64,000 nt of DNA from Hyphomicrobiales bacterium (GCA_900471925.1 UCGV01000003.1:248001-312000); one strand, 5' to 3'; positions 49,568 to 60,474 are shown, numbered from the stretch's first letter. The notes: generated from the letters alone by a model not told the origin. Numbers and translations are program-made.

Positions 49568-50365
49568 ATGTTCTCGCCCTATCTCGAACGTTGGTCGCTG
49601 ACATCGGACGGCCAACCCATCATCACCCATTCCAGCCGCCTCCTGCCCGTTACCTGGCAGGACAAACCCGCCATGCTGAAAGTCGCAACCGACCGCAGCG
49701 AGCGCGAAGGCGCATTGCTGATGCAGTGGTGGGATGGAGATGGCGCAGCCCGGGTTTATGCGCAGGAAGATGATGCCGTTCTTCTGGAACGCGCTACAGA
49801 CAGGGTCTCGCTGCTGCACATGGCAATGAACGGCGAGGATGACGAGGCAAGCCGCATCATGGTACGCACGGCGGCAAAGCTGCACGCGCCTCGCCCCGTG
49901 CCGCTTGAGAATTCGACGCCGCTTCAGCGATGGTTCCGCAGTCTGGACCTTGCAGCCCGGTCCCATGGCGGCACCTTTGCCGATTGCTGGAAAATCGCAA
50001 CCGCCCTGCTCGCTTCGCCGCAACAGCTCAGCATTCTCCACGGCGACATCCACCACCGCAACATTCTCGATTTCGGCGAGCGCGGCTGGCTGGCGATCGA
50101 TCCCAAGCGGATCTATGGCGAGCGTGGCTACGACTTTGCCAATATCTTCGCCAATGAAGACCTGTCGACAACGACGGATCCCGCCCGCCTCCGGCGCCAG
50201 CTTCCGATCGTCTCCAGCGGTGCTGATATCGAAGCATCGCGGCTGCTCAAATGGATCGCAGCCTATTGCGGCCTTTCCGCTGCCTGGTTCCTGGAAGACG
50301 GGCAGCAGGCCTCCGCTGAAAGAACACTGACCATCGCCCACATCGCGCTGGCCGAACTGGCTTAA
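49568..50365 (+). CDS. aminoglycoside/hydroxyurea phosphotransferase family (APH(6)-like)
   Basis: The 265-residue protein belongs to the APH(6)/hydroxyurea antibiotic kinase family that includes StrB. It has the catalytic loop HGDIHHRNIL, the metal-binding segment GWLAIDPKRIYGERGYDFANIFAN, and a small N-terminal lobe with the ATP lysine in PAMLKVA. Chromosomal members are common in rhizobia; resistance to streptomycin cannot be concluded from sequence. Its stop overlaps the convergent epimerase gene by 4 bases. Confidence 0.87.
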   Translation: MFSPYLERWSLTSDGQPIITHSSRLLPVTWQDKPAMLKVATDRSEREGALLMQWWDGDGAARVYAQEDDAVLLERATDRVSLLHMAMNGEDDEASRIMVRTAAKLHAPRPVPLENSTPLQRWFRSLDLAARSHGGTFADCWKIATALLASPQQLSILHGDIHHRNILDFGERGWLAIDPKRIYGERGYDFANIFANEDLSTTTDPARLRRQLPIVSSGADIEASRLLKWIAAYCGLSAAWFLEDGQQASAERTLTIAHIALAELA

Positions 50366-51378
50366 CCGACCTTGCCATGAGAGAGACGTGCCGTCCCCGC
50401 ATTAGCCTCGCGCAGCGAGCCCTGCGCGATGAGCGACGCACGCACGGCTTCGCCGATCGGCGTATGCGGCTCGGTCCCGAGTTCCGCGACCAGCTTGTCG
50501 TTTTTCATGCGCAGCGACACTTTCCAGAGATAGCGCATCTCCTTCAGCTCGCGCATGACAGTCATGAAAGGCGCAAGCAGCGGCACGATGATCCACGGGA
50601 AGCGGCCGATCTTCGCCTTGCCGCCGGCAACCCGCCGAACAGCCTCAGCCATCTGGCGTCCATCGCCGTCCCAGAAGCCATTCATGTGATAGCAGGCAAA
50701 GGCTGGCAGGCGATCGGCCCGCTCAACAAGCTGCACCATCGTCTCGGCAACGTCAGGCAGATAGGCCCATTGGTGGCCGGCACCCGATCTCGCCGGGTTC
50801 CGGATCGTGCCGACAGGCTTGCCCGGCGTGGCAAACGCTGCTGAAAACCAGCTATTGCTCGTTGCGCCCGGCCCGAAGAAGTCACCGGCACGCACGATGA
50901 TGACGCCTGTGCCAGTCTCGGAAGCCGCCTTCAAACGCTTTTCCATCTCGACGCGGATCTTGCCTTTCTTCGTCACCGGATGCTGCGGACTGTCTTCCGT
51001 CACGACACCAAAGGCATCCGGGCCGAAATTATAGACCGTGCCCGGCAAAACGATCCGAGCGCCGACGGCTCGTGCCGCGGCAATCGTATTGTCCAGCATC
51101 GGCAGAACAAGTTTTTCCCAATCGCGATAGCCGGGCGGATTGACCGCATGGACGATCAAGCTTGCGCCCTCGGCGGCCTTGCGCACATCCGCCGCATTCA
51201 TCGCATCGCCCTGCACCCAGTCGAAACCCTGCCCGCTTGCGGAAGCCTTGGCGACGTTGCGGTTCAGCGCCCTCACCGTCCAACCGCGCGCCTGCAGCTT
51301 GCGGGCAACCGCGCCGCCGATGCCGCCGGTGGCACCCAGAACGAGCGCCAGTTTCCTGTCCTGAAATTCGCTGCTCAT
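50362..51378 (-). CDS. NAD(P)-dependent epimerase/dehydratase family protein
   Basis: The 338-residue protein is an extended short-chain dehydrogenase: Rossmann motif GATGGIGGAVARKL near residue 15, and an atypical TVYNFGPD segment in place of a clear YxxxK. This resembles atypical NmrA- or epimerase-like SDRs. The ATG at 51378 has AAGGAG 6 bases upstream. It is divergent from a LysR gene that likely controls it. The substrate is unknown. Confidence 0.88.
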   Translation of the reverse strand: MSSEFQDRKLALVLGATGGIGGAVARKLQARGWTVRALNRNVAKASASGQGFDWVQGDAMNAADVRKAAEGASLIVHAVNPPGYRDWEKLVLPMLDNTIAAARAVGARIVLPGTVYNFGPDAFGVVTEDSPQHPVTKKGKIRVEMEKRLKAASETGTGVIIVRAGDFFGPGATSNSWFSAAFATPGKPVGTIRNPARSGAGHQWAYLPDVAETMVQLVERADRLPAFACYHMNGFWDGDGRQMAEAVRRVAGGKAKIGRFPWIIVPLLAPFMTVMRELKEMRYLWKVSLRMKNDKLVAELGTEPHTPIGEAVRASLIAQGSLREANAGTARLSHGKVG

Positions 51379-51467
51379 GATCATCTCCTTGTTCGATGAG
51401 ACGACTATGCCTTCAGCGGTAGATAAACAAAATTGACGAAATAAGTTGCATCGCTATACATATTTAT

Positions 51468-52376
51468 ATGGACGTCGAACCAAGCTGGGATTTCTACCGC
51501 TCCTTTCTCACCGCGCTGAAACAGGGATCGCTGTCGGCTGCCGCCCGCGAGCTCGGCCTGACACAGCCGACGATCGGCCGCCACATCGATGCGCTGGAAC
51601 AGGCTGTCGGTGCCGAACTCTTCATCCGCTCCTCGAATGGCCTGCTGCCGACCGACGTGGCTCTCGATCTCCAGCCCTATGCCGAGACGCTGGCGACAAC
51701 GGCTGCAGCCTTTCTGCGCACGGCATCCAGCCAGCGCGACAAGGTGGAGGGTACCGTGCGCATCAGCGCCAGCGAGGTGATCGGCATCGAAGTGCTGCCG
51801 CCTGTTATCGCCGATCTGCAGGAAGCCTACCCCGACTTGCAGATCGAACTCTCGGCATCCGATGCGGTGGAAGATCTCATGAACCGTGAAGCCGATATTG
51901 CCGTACGCATGGCCGAACCGCAGCAGGATGCGCTGGTCGTCAGGCGCATCGGCGATATCCCGCTCGGCTTTCACGCCCATCGCCGCTACCTTGAACGCCA
52001 CGGCACGCCTAAGACAATGGCTCAACTCGCCGGCCATCGCCTCATCGGCTTCGACCGGCAGACCGCTTATATCCGCATGATGCGAAAGCTGTACCCGGCA
52101 GTCGACGAACTCACGCCGGCCTTCCGTACCAGCAATCATTTGGCCCATTACACAGCCATTCGCGCCGGCGTCGGCATAGGCATCTGCCAGACGGGCCTTG
52201 CCCGTCCGAACCCCGATCTTGTCCATATTCTGGCCGATGAATTCGAGATACCGCTTGGCACTTGGGTGGCGATGCACGAGAGCCTGAAGACCGCGCCGCG
52301 CTGCCGCGTCACCTTCGACGCGCTGGTGAAGGGTCTGCTGAATTATTTGCAATCATGCAGGGGATCGCGCGTCTGA
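51468..52376 (+). CDS. LysR family transcriptional regulator
   Basis: The 302-residue protein has a LysR winged helix (GSLSAAARELGLTQPTIGRHIDALE at residues about 18-43) and a C-terminal effector-binding domain. The 89 bases between it and the divergent epimerase gene are rich in A and T and should hold both promoters and the operator. The effector is not known. Confidence 0.92.
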   Translation: MDVEPSWDFYRSFLTALKQGSLSAAARELGLTQPTIGRHIDALEQAVGAELFIRSSNGLLPTDVALDLQPYAETLATTAAAFLRTASSQRDKVEGTVRISASEVIGIEVLPPVIADLQEAYPDLQIELSASDAVEDLMNREADIAVRMAEPQQDALVVRRIGDIPLGFHAHRRYLERHGTPKTMAQLAGHRLIGFDRQTAYIRMMRKLYPAVDELTPAFRTSNHLAHYTAIRAGVGIGICQTGLARPNPDLVHILADEFEIPLGTWVAMHESLKTAPRCRVTFDALVKGLLNYLQSCRGSRV

Positions 52377-52413
52377 GCGCGCGTTGAAAGACATCAGAAA
52401 ACACCGGCAGGGA

Positions 52414-52695
52414 TCAGGGCTCCGGTGAAACCTCGGGTGAATGTCCCTTGGAGAACACGTCCACGACCTCGGTCTCCGGACGATCACCACCTTCGGCATA
52501 TTCCTCGTGCCACTTGCCCTGCGCATCCTGCCAGCTGATCTCGGCGGAATCGCCGCCGACCTGCTGCTCGGCAGCAACGATACGAGCAGCCTCCATAGCT
52601 TCGGCATGGCTCGCAAATGCCTCGGAATAAACGTCTCCAAGCTTGTAAGCCCAGCCGCCGTCATGCGGCACGACTTCATAGACTACCTTGACCAT
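52414..52695 (-). CDS. DUF2188 domain-containing protein
   Basis: The 93-residue protein matches DUF2188: VKVVYEVVPHDGGWAYKLGD at the start, then the Ala-rich helix FASHAEAMEAARIVA and a final beta segment. Members are small soluble proteins of unknown role. The ATG at 52695 is 8 bases from GAGGAG, better placed than the ATG two codons upstream. Confidence 0.88.
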   Translation of the reverse strand: MVKVVYEVVPHDGGWAYKLGDVYSEAFASHAEAMEAARIVAAEQQVGGDSAEISWQDAQGKWHEEYAEGGDRPETEVVDVFSKGHSPEVSPEP

Positions 52696-52948
52696 GCACA
52701 TCTCTCCTCTTCTTCTTGTCGCGCATCCGTATGCTCCCGGATCAGGTCCGGTTGAGCGCGGGCCGCTTGAGAAGGTGTCGAGGACGCCGCGATCTGTTTC
52801 CGGCTGCCATATGACAGGCAGTATTCCATTAAACGCGCGCGACTGCAAATTTCATCGACCGTGAGTTTGCCCACACGAAAAAACCATCTGAGGTCATGGC
52901 CATTTCCCGAGGGCGGAATGCTTCAAGCCGGTCGGGAAAGGCACTAAG

Positions 52949-54082
52949 GTGCGCGAGGGGGAATCAAAATCTGCGCTGGTGGTAGACATGGCATTGCATC
53001 TTAAAGAGGAAAAATTCCTGATCGTGGCGGTCGTCGTCGCGATCGTCGCTTATCTGCTTGAACATTCGGTCATGGAGGCAGGCCGGGGGGTGGCGCTTAT
53101 CGCAGCTTTCGCCCTGATCGGCACCATCGTGCTCGCTTCCATGCGTGTCGCTCATCACGCCGAACTGCTGGCCGCCAAGGTCGGCGATCCCTACGGCACG
53201 ATGATCCTGACGCTCTCAGCCGTCGCGGTGGAAGTCATCATTCTTGCCATCATGATGAGCGGCGAGGAAAGCTCGCCCACACTGGTGCGCGATACGATCT
53301 ATTCGGCGCTGATGCTCGACATCAACGGCATCCTCGGTCTTGCCGCCCTGCTCGGCGGCCTGAAGCATGGCGAACAGCCCTATAACGACAATTCCGGCAA
53401 GACCTATGGCGTGATGATCCTCACCGCCATGGGCATCTCGATGATCGTTCCGGAATTCGTGCCCGACGACAAATGGCACTATTATTCCGGCTTCACCATC
53501 ATCGCGATGATCGCCCTCTACGGCCTCTTCCTGCGCATGCAGGTCGGCCAGCACAGCTATTTCTTCTCCTATACCTATCCGCGCTCGGAACGGCAGAAAG
53601 AGCATCCCGAGGAACATGACGGAGATGGATCGGTCTCGACTTCGGTCACGATCATCCTCATCGGCGTCGTCATCATCGGCGCGCTCGCCGAATTCATGTC
53701 GGGCTTCATGACCGAAGGCCTGCGGGATAGCGGTGCGCCCGTGGCCGTGACCGCCATCGTCGTCGCAGCTATTTCTGCCGCGCCGGAAATCCTGACGGCG
53801 CTGAGAGCCGCGCTCCGCAACCGCATGCAGGCGACCGTCAACATCGCCATGGGCGCGTCACTATCGACCGTCATCCTCACCGTGCCAGTCATGGAGGGTA
53901 TCGCACTCTATACCGGCCAGCCCTTCATCATGGCCATGACGCCGGTCCAGACAGTCATGGTGATGGTTACTCTGATTGCCGCCGCCATCAACCTCAACGA
54001 TGGCGAGACCAATGCCATCGAAGGCATGACCCATTTCATCCTCTTCGCCACTTTCATCATGCTGACGGCGATCGGACTTTGA
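52949..54082 (+). CDS. chaA: calcium:proton antiporter (ChaA)
   Basis: The 377-residue membrane protein has 11 hydrophobic segments and the two cation-binding repeats of the CaCA superfamily (LTLSAVAVEVIILAIMMSG and AAISAAPEILTALRAAL, with conserved acidic residues). ChaA exchanges cytoplasmic Ca2+, Na+ or K+ for protons and protects against salt and alkali. The GTG at 52949 has AAAGG 8 bases upstream; an ATG at 52988 is a possible alternative start. It ends at a bidirectional terminator shared with aatA. Confidence 0.9.
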   Translation: MREGESKSALVVDMALHLKEEKFLIVAVVVAIVAYLLEHSVMEAGRGVALIAAFALIGTIVLASMRVAHHAELLAAKVGDPYGTMILTLSAVAVEVIILAIMMSGEESSPTLVRDTIYSALMLDINGILGLAALLGGLKHGEQPYNDNSGKTYGVMILTAMGISMIVPEFVPDDKWHYYSGFTIIAMIALYGLFLRMQVGQHSYFFSYTYPRSERQKEHPEEHDGDGSVSTSVTIILIGVVIIGALAEFMSGFMTEGLRDSGAPVAVTAIVVAAISAAPEILTALRAALRNRMQATVNIAMGASLSTVILTVPVMEGIALYTGQPFIMAMTPVQTVMVMVTLIAAAINLNDGETNAIEGMTHFILFATFIMLTAIGL

Positions 54083-54154
54083 AACCGAAATCAACGACTT
54101 GGCGGCAGAAGCGGAATCATCTCCGCAGCACCTTGAAGTGAAAAACGAGACAAC

Positions 54155-54186
54155 AAAAAAGCCCGCCATCACTGGCGGGCTTTTTC
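54155..54186. terminator. bidirectional terminator, chaA / aatA
   Basis: AAAAAAGCCCGCCA-TCAC-TGGCGGGCTTTTTC is a strong hairpin with A and T runs on both sides, in the 124 bases between the convergent chaA and aatA genes, so it can end both transcripts. Confidence 0.92.
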
Positions 54187-54206
54187 AATGGCGCTGATAT
54201 CGCCGA

Positions 54207-55793
<1,587 letters not shown>

Positions 55794-56087
55794 ATGTTCC
55801 TGGAAGATGAGCGCGCGGCGGGACGCCTGCGCGCAAGCCGCTTTTACCTGTCGCTGATGGTGGCAGCTATCGCTTTCGTCAGCTGCGCCGCCGCAGCGTT
55901 CGGCCTCCTTTCGGTGGCCGATGCGAGACCCGCCATGGCCTCCGGCTTTCCTGACAATGCCGACCAGACCATCAGCCACGGGCTGACGATGCTTTTTGCT
56001 TCGCTGGTCGCCGCAAACGCTTTTGCCATCTGGCTGCGGCGCATCAGGGGCATGGTCGTTTCCGGAGGCAAGAACGATGGCCGGTAA
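55794..56087 (+). CDS. small membrane protein of unknown function
   Basis: The 97-residue product has two likely membrane helices (residues about 17-41 and 62-82) separated by a short loop, with charged ends. GAGGG lies 6 bases before the ATG. Its last 11 bases overlap the next gene, which also encodes a one-helix membrane protein, so the two are probably co-translated. I do not recognise a family. Confidence 0.72.
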   Translation: MFLEDERAAGRLRASRFYLSLMVAAIAFVSCAAAAFGLLSVADARPAMASGFPDNADQTISHGLTMLFASLVAANAFAIWLRRIRGMVVSGGKNDGR

Positions 56088-56409
56088 ATCCCAGGCTGCG
56101 GGCTGGAACGAGGATGAAGACGCCTTCGGCCCGCTTCCGACCTATATGGAACTCGCAATGGCCGCCGCATCGGCCCATGATACGCCGCCTGCACCAAAGA
56201 CGCCGCGTCTCTCCGCGCTCTCGGTTGTAGAGAAGCTGGTAGCCGTCGGCATCGTCTGCCTCGCCTTCTACGGCATGGCGCTGATCGGCTGCGGGCTCTT
56301 CCTGAAAGCGGAAGCCAAACGCACCGGCTTCCTTACGCAACAGATGATGAGCGCACAGATCCAGTATGCCGATTTGGATACGCGTTTCCCTCCCCGCGTG
56401 ATCAACTGA
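56077..56409 (+). CDS. small membrane-anchored protein of unknown function
   Basis: The 110-residue product has an acidic N-terminal cytoplasmic segment and a single membrane helix (residues about 51-73, LVAVGIVCLAFYGMALIGCGLFL) close to the middle. It overlaps the upstream small membrane protein gene by 11 bases; GGAGG lies a few bases before its ATG, inside that gene. The pair may form a small membrane complex. No family recognised. Confidence 0.72.
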   Translation: MAGKSQAAGWNEDEDAFGPLPTYMELAMAAASAHDTPPAPKTPRLSALSVVEKLVAVGIVCLAFYGMALIGCGLFLKAEAKRTGFLTQQMMSAQIQYADLDTRFPPRVIN

Positions 56410-56515
56410 CCCGACCGCATTCAACCTGAGAACACAAAGCCGTTATGCGGCGCCCAGTACGGTTGAAGCGCCCCTGCTCCGCGCCACCTTCCCCTCAAAC
56501 GCACGATCGGGGATC

Positions 56516-57673
56516 ATGATGGACGCCTTTCCGAAAATTCGCTTCGCCGCCCTGCTGACCGGCATGTCCGCCTTCGCGGCTCCTGCCCTCGCCGAGACCG
56601 GCGATATCATCAAGACGCAGGAAGTTTCGGTTCGCGTCGAGAAGCTTGCCGAAGGGCTGGAGCACCCCTGGGCGGTCGAGGTTTTGCCGGATGGTGCTTA
56701 TATCGTCACGGAACGTCCAGGACGGCTGCGCATCATCCGCGACGGCAAGCTCTCCGAGCCGGTCAGCGGCGTGCCTGCGGTCAGCGCCCGCGGCCAGGGC
56801 GGTCTCATGGATGTCGCGCTTGCCCCTGATTTCGCGACGAGCCGAAAGCTTTACCTGACCGCCGCAATTGCCAATGACAGGGGCTCCGGCACCGAGGCTT
56901 TCAGCGCCACGCTGTCACCGGATGAAAAGAGCCTCGAAAATGTGACGCCCATCTTCACCATGCGGCGCTTCACGCGCGGCAACATCCAGTACGGCTCGCG
57001 CATCGCGATTGCCGCCGACGGATCGCTCTTCATCAGCGTCGGCGACCGCGGCAACCGCGATCGCTCGCAGGACTGGAAGGACGACGCCGGCTCGATCGTC
57101 CATCTCAATGCCGACGGCAGCATACCTGCCGACAATCCCTTCAAGGATGGCGGCAAGGCCCTGCCTGAAATCTGGTCCAAGGGTCATCGCAATCCGCAGG
57201 GCATTACCTTCGACAGCGCCGACGGCAAGCTCTACACCGTCGAACATGGCGCGCGCGGCGGCGACGAGATCAACAATCCCGAGCCCGGCAAGAATTACGG
57301 CTGGCCTGTCATCACCTACGGCCGCGACTATTCCGGCGCCAAGATCGGCGAAGGAACCGCCAAACAGGGTCTTGAGCAGCCCCTGCACTATTGGGATCCG
57401 TCGATCGCTCCGGGCGCCCTCGTCGTGTACCGCGGCAAGATGTTTCCGGAATGGAACGGCAACTTCATCGTCGCCGCCTTGAAATTCGAGCTTCTGTCGC
57501 GCATGCAGCGGAACGCAAGCGGTGCCTTCACCACCGAGGAACGCATGTTCGAAGGCGATTACGGCCGTATCCGCGATGTCGTCGTCGCCCCCGACGGCGC
57601 GTTGTTGATGGTGACGGATGAGAATGACGGTGAGCTGCTGCGTGTTTCCCGCGCCGATGAGCGAGCCGGCTAG
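56516..57673 (+). CDS. PQQ-dependent sugar dehydrogenase (glucose/sorbosone dehydrogenase family)
   Basis: The 385-residue protein is an exported six-bladed beta-propeller of the soluble PQQ aldose dehydrogenase type: a signal peptide (residues 1-26, cleavage near AAPALA), then LEHPWAVEVLPDG, GGLMDVALAPDF, the SKGHRNPQGITF motif around the PQQ site and EHGARGGDEIN. It oxidises periplasmic sugars if PQQ is available. An ATG one codon on is equally possible. Its stop overlaps the convergent DUF3052 gene by 4 bases. Confidence 0.9.
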   Translation: MMDAFPKIRFAALLTGMSAFAAPALAETGDIIKTQEVSVRVEKLAEGLEHPWAVEVLPDGAYIVTERPGRLRIIRDGKLSEPVSGVPAVSARGQGGLMDVALAPDFATSRKLYLTAAIANDRGSGTEAFSATLSPDEKSLENVTPIFTMRRFTRGNIQYGSRIAIAADGSLFISVGDRGNRDRSQDWKDDAGSIVHLNADGSIPADNPFKDGGKALPEIWSKGHRNPQGITFDSADGKLYTVEHGARGGDEINNPEPGKNYGWPVITYGRDYSGAKIGEGTAKQGLEQPLHYWDPSIAPGALVVYRGKMFPEWNGNFIVAALKFELLSRMQRNASGAFTTEERMFEGDYGRIRDVVVAPDGALLMVTDENDGELLRVSRADERAG

Positions 57674-58095
57674 AGCCGTTCCCGCAATTCCCTGCGGATC
57701 ATGAATTTCAGTCCTGACCATGTCTGGTCGATCGCGCATACCTTGATGTCGACGAGACCGGTCGGCAGCAGGACCGCGCGCAGCACATCCTCGGTGATGT
57801 CAGTCTGCACTCTCGAACTCTTCTTGGGCCAGGATATCCAGATCATCCCATCCGGTTTGACCACCCGAAACAATGCCTCGGCCATTGCCTCCAGCGCCAC
57901 GCGCCGTGTTTCGAAGACATGGACATAATCGAACTGCCGAACGAGGAGCGTCGGCATGTCAGTTTCGACCGAGGCAAACCCGGCGAATTCAGCGATCTCG
58001 ACCAGCTTTTCGGGAATATCGAGCAGCAAGGCCGCCTTCCCCGATTTCAGCCCCAGCTTCTTTGCGAGCGGCGTGGCGGAATATCCCGCCGTCAT
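57670..58095 (-). CDS. DUF3052 family protein
   Basis: The 141-residue protein matches DUF3052: TPLAKKLGLKSGKAALLLDIPE at the start, an FDYVHVFETRR segment in the middle and an IWISWPKKSSRVQTDITEDVLR core, giving a small alpha/beta fold that looks like a degenerate methyltransferase. The role is unknown. Convergent with the sugar dehydrogenase gene. Confidence 0.87.
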   Translation of the reverse strand: MTAGYSATPLAKKLGLKSGKAALLLDIPEKLVEIAEFAGFASVETDMPTLLVRQFDYVHVFETRRVALEAMAEALFRVVKPDGMIWISWPKKSSRVQTDITEDVLRAVLLPTGLVDIKVCAIDQTWSGLKFMIRRELRERL

Positions 58096-58227
58096 CTGCG
58101 GACCTCAACCGATTGCCCCATGCCCATGCTCCTATTGTTTGCAAAAACCTCGTCCTTGCCGAAAAGAAATGCAACTGCTAACCCGCTAAGCATAACTCCT
58201 AGACGCTCCCCCAACATCGAGGGTGAA

Positions 58228-59118
58228 ATGACGCGCATTCAGGCGAACCTCCTTCTATTGCTTGCAGCCGCCATCTGGGGCGGCGGCTTCGTCGCGCAAT
58301 CGACGGCAATGAAGGCGATCGGCCCGTTCTGGTTCATCGGCCTGCGTTTCGCCATCGCCGCGCTCGCCACCCTTCCCTTCACGCTCATCGAGGCGCGAAA
58401 GGCCAAGGCGCCAACCAGCCGCCGCCATTTCGGGCTTTATCTGCTGATCGGCCTTGCCCTTTTCGGCGGCGCATCCACGCAGCAGATCGGCCTGCAGACG
58501 ACGACCGTCACCAATTCCAGCTTCATCACCGGCCTCTATGTGATCTTCGTGCCGCTGATCGCCGTCTTTTTCCTGCGCCGCTCGCCGCATTGGATCATCT
58601 GGCCAGGCGCGATCATGGCCGTATCAGGCATTTACCTGCTTTCCGGCGGCAAGCTCTCGGCGCTGACCATCGGCGACCTGCTGACTGTCGTCTGCGCCGT
58701 CTTCTGGTCGGTCCAGATTACCCTGGCAGGAACAACGGTTGGCGAAACGGGTCGACCGCTCGCTCTCTCCACCGCCCAGTTTGCGATGACCGCAGTCTGC
58801 GCGCTGATAATCGCCGCCATTGTCGAACCGATCAGCCTCGCCGATATCCGCGCGGCGGCGCCCGAAATCCTCTATGTCGGCATCTTCTCGTCCGGCGTCG
58901 CCTTCGTGCTGCAGGTCGTCGCCCAGCGCTACACGACACCGTCGCAGGCGGCGATCTTCCTGTCGGCAGAAGCCCTCTTCGGCGCCACGCTCGCCGCACT
59001 TCTGCTCGGCGAAACGATGCCGCCGCTCGGTTATGTCGGTTGCGCGCTTATGTTTATCGCTATGCTTGTAGTGGAGCTGGTGCCGGAGATGAGCCGCCGG
59101 CGCTCGCAAATGGCCTGA
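58228..59118 (+). CDS. DMT family transporter (EamA)
   Basis: The 296-residue protein has about ten membrane segments in two EamA repeats (ANLLLLLAAAIWGGGFVAQS at the start and a second from about residue 148). The ATG at 58228 follows GAGGGTG. The direction of transport and substrate are unknown; the group is usually involved in export. Confidence 0.9.
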   Translation: MTRIQANLLLLLAAAIWGGGFVAQSTAMKAIGPFWFIGLRFAIAALATLPFTLIEARKAKAPTSRRHFGLYLLIGLALFGGASTQQIGLQTTTVTNSSFITGLYVIFVPLIAVFFLRRSPHWIIWPGAIMAVSGIYLLSGGKLSALTIGDLLTVVCAVFWSVQITLAGTTVGETGRPLALSTAQFAMTAVCALIIAAIVEPISLADIRAAAPEILYVGIFSSGVAFVLQVVAQRYTTPSQAAIFLSAEALFGATLAALLLGETMPPLGYVGCALMFIAMLVVELVPEMSRRRSQMA

Positions 59119-59602
59119 ACACGCGTCCATTTGTGGGGCATTTGTGGCCGCCTGAAATTTTTTTTAACCCGCCGGTAAGACGCGCTATCGTTGCATTTTT
59201 GGTAAAATCTGCCCGGAACTTATATTGCAGACGATATAAAACGTTAATGATTTGCATATGGCGGAGGATTTTTTGCGTTTTCCCCGAAACAGGCCATATC
59301 TGCGAGTGTGTTCTTAGCAACACGTTAAAAAACTTTTGCTTGCCAAAATCCTTTAAACGCAGCACTCTTCGCGCGTTCGGGCATTTTGCGAGCATGGGAA
59401 GTCCTTAAGAATTTGCGAGCCGGAAACGCTAATATTCCGGTCAGCCAGTTCCGAGAAACAGGCGTAAGTCCTGTCGGGAACTGGCGGAAATAGAGGGGAC
59501 CTTTTTCTCACATTTCAAGATTGCCTGCCAGCGCCTTCGCGAGAAGGCAATAGCGTAATGCTGCCCGTGTGGATGGCGGGCGGAGACAAAAGGACCTGAG
59601 GC
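59119..59602 (+). other. A+T-rich leader and promoter region of the cold-shock gene
   Basis: These 484 bases have no gene. The first 250 are clearly richer in A and T than the flanks and should hold the csp promoter. The part from 59420 to 59484 holds two adjacent hairpins (listed separately), followed by about 120 unstructured bases up to the csp ribosome site. This fits a long, structured 5' untranslated region of a cold-shock gene. Confidence 0.55.
59420..59484 (+). promoter_or_regulatory. tandem hairpins in the cold-shock gene leader
   Basis: Hairpin 1: CCGGAA (59420-59425) with TTCCGG (59435-59440). Hairpin 2: CCAGTTCC (59445-59452) with GGAACTGG (59477-59484), with an inner ACAGG / CCTGT pairing. 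There is no T run, so they are not terminators. They may give the leader temperature-dependent folding. Confidence 0.5.
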
Positions 59603-59818
59603 ATGGCCGAGACTGGCACTGTAAAATTCTTCAATACCGACAAGGGCTTCGGCTTTATCAAGCCGGACAAGGGTGGCGCCGATATCTTCGTTCACATTTC
59701 TGCCGTTCAGGCTTCCGGCCTGGCTGGGCTGACGGAAAATCAGAAAGTAAGCTTCGACACGGAGCCGGATCGCCGCGGCAAGGGCCCCAAGGCCGTCAAT
59801 CTGCAGATTGCAGGCTGA
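59603..59818 (+). CDS. cold-shock domain protein (CspA family)
   Basis: The 71-residue protein is a single OB-fold cold-shock domain with both nucleic-acid-binding motifs, KGFGFIKP (RNP1) and DIFVHISAV (RNP2). Such proteins bind single-stranded RNA and act as chaperones in cold or in stationary phase. GGACC lies upstream of the ATG. The gene has a long structured leader and its own terminator, so it is a single-gene transcript. Confidence 0.96.
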   Translation: MAETGTVKFFNTDKGFGFIKPDKGGADIFVHISAVQASGLAGLTENQKVSFDTEPDRRGKGPKAVNLQIAG

Positions 59819-59852
59819 ACCCTAGCCACATAGGCTGTCAATTCGAGTTGAA

Positions 59853-59877
59853 GCCCGGCAGCGATGCCGGGTTTTGT
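59853..59877 (+). terminator. Rho-independent terminator of the cold-shock gene
   Basis: CCCGGC-AGCGAT-GCCGGG, a perfect 6-base-pair stem followed by TTTTGT, 36 bases after the stop. Confidence 0.85.
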
Positions 59878-59966
59878 CGTTCAGCCTTGGTTCAGCATGA
59901 CGCCGCTAGCTTCAGAACCATAGAGAAGGGACCGCTTCCGGCTCCCGACACTGGGATCTTATCGTG

Positions 59967-60449
59967 ATGAACAGGCTTGCAAAGACCATTCTTCTGACGG
60001 CGACCGCCGCTGCCCTCACACTCTCGGCGATCGGCGAAGCTTCGGCAGACGACCGTTACTGGCGCCACCACGACCGCGGCCACAGCCATGGCAACGACGC
60101 GCTGGTTGGTGGTGCTGTCGGCCTCGCGACTGGCCTGATCGTCGGCTCCGCCATTGCCAATGCCAATAACGGCCCGGTCTACGAAGAGCGCCGCTACATC
60201 GACCCGCCGGTCTATGAGCCCGAATACGCTCCGCCCCCGGTCTACCGCGCCCCGCGTCCTGTCTATTCCCAGCCCGTTTATTCCGAACCGGCCTATGGGG
60301 CTCCTGTTTATGGTCGTGCAGTCGGCGCTATGGAGCCCTGGAGCCCGCAGTGGCAGCGTTATTGCTCCTACCGCTACCGCACTTTCGATCCGCGCAGCGG
60401 CACCTATGTCGGCAATGACGGCCGCGAACATTTCTGCGTCGCAAGCTGA
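59967..60449 (+). CDS. exported BA14K family-like protein
   Basis: The 160-residue protein has a signal peptide (residues 1-27, cleavage near EASADD), a Gly-rich hydrophobic stretch (GGAVGLATGLIVGSAIA) and a Pro/Tyr-rich low-complexity repeat region (about 70-120). It ends with the BA14K-type C-terminal motif RYRTFDPRSGTYVGNDGREHFC. Related BA14K proteins of Brucella are immunoreactive cell-envelope proteins. The ATG at 59967 is one codon after an in-frame GTG. Confidence 0.82.
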   Translation: MNRLAKTILLTATAAALTLSAIGEASADDRYWRHHDRGHSHGNDALVGGAVGLATGLIVGSAIANANNGPVYEERRYIDPPVYEPEYAPPPVYRAPRPVYSQPVYSEPAYGAPVYGRAVGAMEPWSPQWQRYCSYRYRTFDPRSGTYVGNDGREHFCVAS

Positions 60450-60474
60450 TCGTTGAAAATCATTCCGAGTGAAG

